Assembly: GCA_029821455.1 (NCBI GenBank)
Contig: JALGTI010000079.1
Location: 1-10,962 of the forward strand
Direction: 5' to 3'
DNA length: 10,962 nucleotides
Origin: Candidatus Zipacnadia bacterium
GTDB lineage: Bacteria > Armatimonadota > Zipacnadia > Zipacnadales > Zipacnadaceae
In this document: positions 6,237 through 10,962 of the stretch, one piece after another
How the letters are laid out: each line of letters begins with the position of its first letter
How positions within the stretch are numbered: position 1 is the first letter of the stretch
Made by a program: the position numbers and the translations under genes
Notes under the pieces: model-generated
What the model was told of the DNA's origin: nothing
Databases searched by the model: none
What the model saw: only the letters and a program-made list of their open reading frames with translations

Positions 6237-7109
6237 TCAGTCAAACATCCCCTCTGCGAACTCTTTTGCCAAGAAGGGCTGCAGGTCCTGCATCTTCTCG
6301 CCGTTGCCCACCAGCTTGATGGGGATCGCAAACTCTCTTGCTATCGTGAGCAGGATGCCGCCCTTAGCGGTGCCGTCCAGCTTCGCAATCAGCAGTCCAG
6401 TCACGCCAACCGCCTGCGAGAACTCCCGCACCTGGTTGACGGCGTTCTGCCCTGTGGTGGCGTCTATGACCAGCAGGCGCTCATCAGCCTCGCGGCCCAT
6501 CTCGCGCTGGACGACGCGCCCAATCTTCTTGAGCTCTTCCATCAAGTTTACCTTTGTATGCAGGCGCCCCGCCGTGTCGCAGATCACCACATCGTGCCCC
6601 CGCGCCTTGGCGGCCTGAATGGCATCATAGACCACCGCCGCCGAGTCCGCGCCTTGCTTCTGGCGTACGATGTCGCACCCGACCCGTTCAGCCCACACCT
6701 CAAGCTGCTCAATAGCAGCAGCCCTGAACGTGTCCGCCGCCGCCAGCAGCGGCTTTCTCCCCTGCTGCTTGAAGTGGTAGGCCAGCTTGGCAATAGACGT
6801 GGTCTTCCCTACGCCGTTGACGCCGAGCACCAGTATTACTGTCGGTGGTTCGGCGGCGATGTTGAGTGGCTCTTCGAGGGGCTGGAGCATCGCCACCACG
6901 CGCTCCTGCAGGGCTTGCTTGACGCCTTCGGCATCGGTAATGTGCTGATGCTCGGTGGCCTCGCGCAGCTCATCCACCATTTCCATTGCCAGCGGCGCCG
7001 ACACATCGGCCCCAATCAGCGCCTCCTCCAGGCTTTCCAGCAGCTCATCATCAACAATCGCCCGCCCCCTCAACACCGCCCCCACACGCTTGAATAGTCC
7101 TCTCAGCAC
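6237..7109 (-). CDS. ftsY: Signal recognition particle receptor FtsY
   Basis: FtsY is the membrane-associated SRP-family GTPase that docks the ribosome-SRP complex and delivers nascent membrane proteins to the translocon. The 290 residues cover the helical N domain (1-85) and the GTPase G domain, with GVNGVGKTT (96-104), DTFRAAAIEQL (126-136), DTAGR (178-182), AKLDGTAKGG (242-251) and GNGEKMQDL (268-276). G4 reads AKLD where TKLD is usual. The acidic N-terminal A domain of the E. coli protein is absent, which is the common short form in many phyla. The start is GTG at 7107-7109, with AAGGGA nine bases upstream; an ATG seven bases further upstream is out of frame. It follows smc on the same strand, an arrangement known from Bacillota and other groups. 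The call is firm. Confidence 0.96.
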   Translation of the reverse strand: MLRGLFKRVGAVLRGRAIVDDELLESLEEALIGADVSAPLAMEMVDELREATEHQHITDAEGVKQALQERVVAMLQPLEEPLNIAAEPPTVILVLGVNGVGKTTSIAKLAYHFKQQGRKPLLAAADTFRAAAIEQLEVWAERVGCDIVRQKQGADSAAVVYDAIQAAKARGHDVVICDTAGRLHTKVNLMEELKKIGRVVQREMGREADERLLVIDATTGQNAVNQVREFSQAVGVTGLLIAKLDGTAKGGILLTIAREFAIPIKLVGNGEKMQDLQPFLAKEFAEGMFD

Positions 7110-7140
7110 TTCTCATTATCCCTTCAGTTCTGTTGTATCT

Positions 7141-7207
7141 GTAGGGGCGTGATTTATCACGCCCAGATGTTGTCTACCTTGGCGGGCGCGATAAATCGCG
7201 CCCCTAC
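7141..7207. repeat. Two-hairpin GTAG element with a different stem sequence
   Basis: GTAG (7141-7144) is followed by a hairpin with arms GGGCGTGA and TCACGCCC around TTTA. A 19-bp spacer follows, then a second hairpin with arms GGGCGCGA and TCGCGCCC around TAAA, and finally CTAC (7204-7207). It shares the architecture of the GCAAGC elements (two hairpins, inverted GTAG at the outer feet) but not their stem sequence. It lies between smc and ftsY. Confidence 0.82.
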
Positions 7208-7225
7208 CCCCGCGTCGCTCTTTCC

Positions 7226-7297
7226 CGTAGCGCAAGCTTCCAGCTTGCGAATGAAAACCTGTCTCACCCCTTGGCAAGCAAGGATGCTTGCCCTACG
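7226..7297. repeat. 72-bp REP/BIME-like element downstream of smc
   Basis: Both outer feet are exact: GTAG at 7227-7230 and CTAC at 7293-7296. Inside are the two GCAAGC hairpins, in the same orientation as 6121-6192 and opposite to the RAYT-flanking copies, with the AAAACCTGTC spacer. Both stems pair fully. It ends 13 bp before the smc stop codon and 19 bp from the element at 7141-7207. Confidence 0.85.
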
Positions 7298-7309
7298 GCT
7301 TAGCATCTC

Positions 7310-10300
7310 CTAGTCCCTCGTCGGCAGGACCCTTGTCGCGCCGATGGGCACGCCGCCAGTGCCGCCGCTTCGCCCCTCCTCACGGCTGATCTCCTCCGCC
7401 GCGCTCTGCGCCTCCTCAAGCTCCAGGGGCAGGATCATGCTGACCCCCGGCTCCTGCATCGTCACGCCCCAGTGGGCGTCGGCGATCACCATTGTCTGTG
7501 GGTTGTGGGTAATGATGATGAACTGGGAGCGCTGGGCGAAGTCTTTCAGCATCTTGGTGAAGCGCTCGGTGTTGTTGGCATCCAGGGCCGCGTCAATCTC
7601 ATCCATCACACAGAAGGGGCTGGGCTTAACCTTGATCATGGCAAACAACAGTGCCAGGGCCGTCAGCGCCCGCTCGCCGCCGGATAGCAGCAGCAGATTC
7701 TGCTGGCGCTTGCCCGGCACTTGGACGATCACATCTACACCGCCCTCCAGCGGCGCTTCGGGATTGGTCAGCACAAGTTGAGTAGCTCCACCCTCAAACA
7801 ACTCCTCAAACAGCTCTCCGAAGGCCACCTGCACCTGCTCGAACGACACCATAAACGCCTCATTGGCGGCCTCATCAATCTCATCAATGACAGCCAGCAG
7901 GTCATCCTGCGCCTTCTGGAGGTCCTCCACTTGCGCTTGCAGGAACTCCTCCCGCGAACTCAGCCGCTCCACCTCATCAATGGCACTGAGGTTGACCGGG
8001 CCGAGCTTGCGGATCGCTTCCCGCAGTTCATTGGCCCGCTTGCGGGTCTGCATCTCCTTGAAGTCATCGGGCAGGCGTTCCAGCGCCTGCTCGGGGGTGA
8101 GTTCATAGAGGTCAGCAAGCTGCTGGGTGATGAACTCAAGCTGGGACTCCTCGCGGGCCAGCGACAACTCGATGCGATGGACGCGCTCACTTTGCTCGTC
8201 GGACATCCGGCTTAGTTCCCGGCGTGAAGTGTCCAGTTGCACGGACGTCTCCCTGAGTTGCGACAGCTCCTCGGAGCGCTCGGCCACCTGGTCTCTCAGG
8301 GCCTGGGCCTGTTGGTCCAGGGCCTCGACCTCGCCCGCGTCCTGGCCCATTGACTGGCGCACCTGTTGCTCCTCGGCCTGGAGGCTCTCAAGTTCCTGTT
8401 CGATGCTGACCACTTCGCCGGCGACCCGCTCCTGCTCGACCTGAAATTGGCTTTCCGCTGCCGTTGTGGAGCGCTGCTTCTCGGCCAGTTCCGCCCTCTG
8501 CACCTGCGCCTCGGTCAGGGCAGAGCGCGCCTCGTCAAGACTCTCCTCGGGCACGGCCTCTCTGTGTAGCGACTTGAGCTCCTTGTCTACCTGCCCGGCC
8601 TCGTGCCGTAGGCCCTTGCATTCACGCTCCGCTTCGGCCCGGCGCTGGCGGTTGGCGCGCAGCTTCTCGGCCAGTTGCGCCCTGTCCTCGGCGAGCTCCT
8701 CGGAGGCAGCCCGCAGCGCCCGCGCCTGGTCACCGAGATGCGCCAGATTGCCTCGCAGTTTAGCGCTGGTGGCTTGCAGTTCAGAGACTGCTTGCTCTGC
8801 CTCCGCCATACTCTCTGCCGCCTCGTGGCCCTGTTGCTCCAGTCTCTCCTCCACTTCCCACATCCTGGCCAGGTGGCTGCGCAGTTCAGCCAGCACCCCC
8901 TCGATCTCCTCGAGCTGTCTGCGCCGCCCCAGCGCCCGGGCCACACCGCCGTTGACGGTCCCGCCACTGATCTGGCCCTGCCGGCCGACCACTTCACCCT
9001 GGAGCGTAACAATCCGCGCCTGGGTGTGCAGCGCCGTCCGCACCGCGAGAGCAGCCGTTAGGTCCTTGACCATAATCAGGTTGCCTAGCAAGTGCTCGAA
9101 GATGGTGGCGAACTTGCGGGGATATTTGACCAGACGAGATGCCAGCCCAACCACTCCTTCACGGCCCACCGCCACCGTGGCCGGTGTGCCGGCCGGGGTT
9201 GCATCAATTGCGCCGATCGGGATGAAGGTGGCTCGTCCAAGTTTGTTCTGCCGCAGGTACTCAATCGCCGCTTGAGCTGCGTCGTTGTCCTCGACCAAAA
9301 TCCACTGCAGTTCCTCGCCCAGACCGGCCTCGATCGCCAGTTCCAGTCTGGCTGGCACATCGAGGTAATCGGCCACCGCCCCAAAGACGCCCTTCAACTG
9401 GCCGCCCTGTCCTGCCTCTAGCACCGCCTTTGGCCCCTCAGCGTACCCCTCGTGGGCGTGCGCCAGTTCCCGCAGCATCCCACAGCGTTCCTCGCCTGCC
9501 GCGACGGCGCTGTCGAGGATGCCTCGCTTCTCCCGGTGCTCGCGCAGAAGCCGTGTCACCTCGGCCTGCCTGTCGCGTGCGGCGGCGAGCTTCTGACTGG
9601 TGGCGGTTAGTTTGGCCTCGGTCCGTTCAGTTTCCCCGCGCGCTGTAGCCAGTTCAGCCTCCACCTGCTTTTGACGTTTCCCCAGACCCTCGGCCTGCCC
9701 TTGCAGGCGCGCCTCCCGCTCAACAAGCTCAGCCTCCAGGCCGGCCAGGGCCGTGGCCTCGTTTTCCAGAGCATTGGCGGCCTCTAGCAGCTCCCTGCGC
9801 CGCTGCTCGGCAGTCTCCAGCTTACTGGCTACCTCCTGGTGACGCTGCTGCAGAGATGCCAACTGTGCCTGGAGCTTCTCCACCTTCTGCTGGGCCGCGT
9901 TCGCCTTCTTATCAACTTGCTTGCGCTCTTCGGCGACGGTCTGCCCACGTCGCTGCAACTCTTCGCCTCGCTTCTGCGCGTGCTCCTGGAGCGTGACGAG
10001 CTGCTGGCGCCGCTCGCCGATCGAGTGCAAGCGCTCGTCGCCCAGGGCCTCGGCCTGCCGCTGCTGGTCAGCTTTGCGCTCGGCAGCGGTTGCCTCATCG
10101 CGCAGCTTATCAAGCTCATCGCTTAGCTTTGCGATGCGCAGCCCAAGCTGCTCATGTTCAGCGTCAAGCTGGGACACTTGGGTCCGAGTGCCGACCAGGT
10201 CTGCCTGCAGATTCTCAGCCTCATTGAGCAGTTTCCCCTGGCGCTCACCCCTACGCCGATAGTCCACAGCCAGCAGTTGCAATTCGAACGCCTGCACCTC

Positions 10301-10960
10301 CCCGGCCAGCTCATTGTACTGCCTGGCCTTCTCCGCTTCCTGCTCCAACGGCTCGCGCTGGGACGAAAGCTCGTGGAGGATGTCGGTGATGCGGGTAAGG
10401 TTGGCCTGAGTGCTTTCCAGCTTGCGCTCAGCCTCGGTGCGCCGCAGCCGGTACTTGCGGACCCCGGCCACCTCCTCAATCAGCGCGCGGCGGTCCTCGG
10501 AGCGAATGGAGAGGATGGCATCAAGCTCCCCTTGGCCCACCACCGAGTAGGCCTGCGGGCCCAGGCCTGTATCCACAAACAGGTCGCGGATATCCCGCAG
10601 GCGCACATTGGCCTTGTTGAGCAGATAGTTGCTCTCCCCATTGCGGAACAGCCGCCGGCCCACGACCACCTCGGAGAACTCGGTGGCCAGACTGCCATCG
10701 GCGTTATCCAGGGTCAGAGCTACCTCGGACAAGCCGAGGGGCCGGCGCCCCTCGGTGCCGGCAAAGATCACATCCTGGGCGGCTTCGGCACGGAGCGCCT
10801 TGTTGCTCTGCTCGCCCAGCACCCACAGAATCGCATCGGTGATGTTGCTCTTGCCCACGCCATTGGGCCCGACGATGGCAGTGATGCCGGGCTGGAACTC
10901 TAGCGCTGTCTTATCCGCGAAGGTCTTGAACCCCCGCATCTCAAGCTTGGTTAGATACAA
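7310..10960 (-). CDS. smc: Chromosome segregation ATPase SMC
   Basis: SMC is the long coiled-coil ATPase of the bacterial condensin that, with ScpA and ScpB, extrudes DNA loops and helps segregate the chromosome. The 1216-residue product has every expected part: Walker A GPNGVGKSN (31-39), an N-terminal coil (about 165-500), a hinge (about 505-670, including YAEGPKAVLEAG and GQISGG), a returning coil (about 675-1015), signature LSGGER (1092-1097), Walker B CVMDEIDAALD with Asp1120-Glu1121, and the H-loop THNPQT. The start is TTG at 10958-10960. It gives MYLTKLEMRGFKTFADK, the usual SMC N terminus, so the gene is probably complete although only two bases lie upstream and its ribosome site is outside. 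About 35 residues after the usual end (EEAQSAAEEISREEG and on) form a low-complexity tail. ftsY follows downstream. The call is firm. Confidence 0.97.
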   Translation of the reverse strand: MYLTKLEMRGFKTFADKTALEFQPGITAIVGPNGVGKSNITDAILWVLGEQSNKALRAEAAQDVIFAGTEGRRPLGLSEVALTLDNADGSLATEFSEVVVGRRLFRNGESNYLLNKANVRLRDIRDLFVDTGLGPQAYSVVGQGELDAILSIRSEDRRALIEEVAGVRKYRLRRTEAERKLESTQANLTRITDILHELSSQREPLEQEAEKARQYNELAGEVQAFELQLLAVDYRRRGERQGKLLNEAENLQADLVGTRTQVSQLDAEHEQLGLRIAKLSDELDKLRDEATAAERKADQQRQAEALGDERLHSIGERRQQLVTLQEHAQKRGEELQRRGQTVAEERKQVDKKANAAQQKVEKLQAQLASLQQRHQEVASKLETAEQRRRELLEAANALENEATALAGLEAELVEREARLQGQAEGLGKRQKQVEAELATARGETERTEAKLTATSQKLAAARDRQAEVTRLLREHREKRGILDSAVAAGEERCGMLRELAHAHEGYAEGPKAVLEAGQGGQLKGVFGAVADYLDVPARLELAIEAGLGEELQWILVEDNDAAQAAIEYLRQNKLGRATFIPIGAIDATPAGTPATVAVGREGVVGLASRLVKYPRKFATIFEHLLGNLIMVKDLTAALAVRTALHTQARIVTLQGEVVGRQGQISGGTVNGGVARALGRRRQLEEIEGVLAELRSHLARMWEVEERLEQQGHEAAESMAEAEQAVSELQATSAKLRGNLAHLGDQARALRAASEELAEDRAQLAEKLRANRQRRAEAERECKGLRHEAGQVDKELKSLHREAVPEESLDEARSALTEAQVQRAELAEKQRSTTAAESQFQVEQERVAGEVVSIEQELESLQAEEQQVRQSMGQDAGEVEALDQQAQALRDQVAERSEELSQLRETSVQLDTSRRELSRMSDEQSERVHRIELSLAREESQLEFITQQLADLYELTPEQALERLPDDFKEMQTRKRANELREAIRKLGPVNLSAIDEVERLSSREEFLQAQVEDLQKAQDDLLAVIDEIDEAANEAFMVSFEQVQVAFGELFEELFEGGATQLVLTNPEAPLEGGVDVIVQVPGKRQQNLLLLSGGERALTALALLFAMIKVKPSPFCVMDEIDAALDANNTERFTKMLKDFAQRSQFIIITHNPQTMVIADAHWGVTMQEPGVSMILPLELEEAQSAAEEISREEGRSGGTGGVPIGATRVLPTRD

Positions 10961-10962
10961 TG

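Noticed and set aside
7110..7309. Promoter for ftsY in the smc-ftsY gap
   Set aside because: AT-rich hexamers there fall inside the palindromic element loops, and no paired -35/-10 with proper spacing is convincing.
8466..9275. Plus-strand open frame of 269 codons within smc
   Set aside because: The serine/alanine/arginine-rich product is typical of the antisense of a coiled-coil gene; smc is clearly the real gene.

Overview
The window is GC-rich bacterial DNA, and every credible gene lies on the minus strand. Read in the direction of transcription (right to left), the order is smc (chromosome condensation ATPase), ftsY (signal recognition particle receptor), tldD (zinc metalloprotease subunit), a REP-associated tyrosine transposase (RAYT), pmbA/tldE (the partner of tldD), a ClC chloride channel/antiporter with a CBS pair, and a small membrane-anchored protein that looks frameshifted and runs off the left edge. 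Gene content and smc-ftsY adjacency fit a free-living, non-proteobacterial lineage such as Armatimonadota, Chloroflexota or a related candidate phylum. The sequence alone does not fix the phylum.

Right part (about 6237-10960): smc begins with a TTG codon two bases from the window edge and is followed, after a 200-bp gap, by ftsY. The gap holds two palindromic two-hairpin elements (7141-7207 and 7226-7297). The ftsY-tldD gap holds another such element (6121-6192) and a separate 11-bp stem-loop (6204-6233).

Middle part (about 2397-6099): tldD and pmbA encode the two halves of one heterodimeric peptidase. They are separated by about 920 bp that contain only a 174-residue RAYT and its repeats. 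An 89-bp tandem repeat (2.3 copies) lies downstream of the RAYT. A related unit plus a half unit lies upstream. An exact 38-bp direct repeat brackets the transposase gene. Each complete repeat consists of two hairpins in opposite orientation, with GTAG (or GTGG) at the outer foot. That is the layout known for REP/BIME elements served by RAYT proteins. The RAYT start codon sits directly at the foot of one of these hairpins, whose loop carries AGGA, the only Shine-Dalgarno-like sequence nearby.

Left part (1-2332): the ClC gene follows pmbA after a short gap. A small gene with a strong ribosome binding site follows ClC. Its N-terminal frame (membrane helix) gives way near position 291 to a different frame with TPR-like sequence that stays open to the window edge, which suggests a frameshift. 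The main novelty is the RAYT/REP system and its spread into neighbouring intergenic gaps. No tRNA, rRNA, CRISPR array, confident promoter or canonical terminator was seen.
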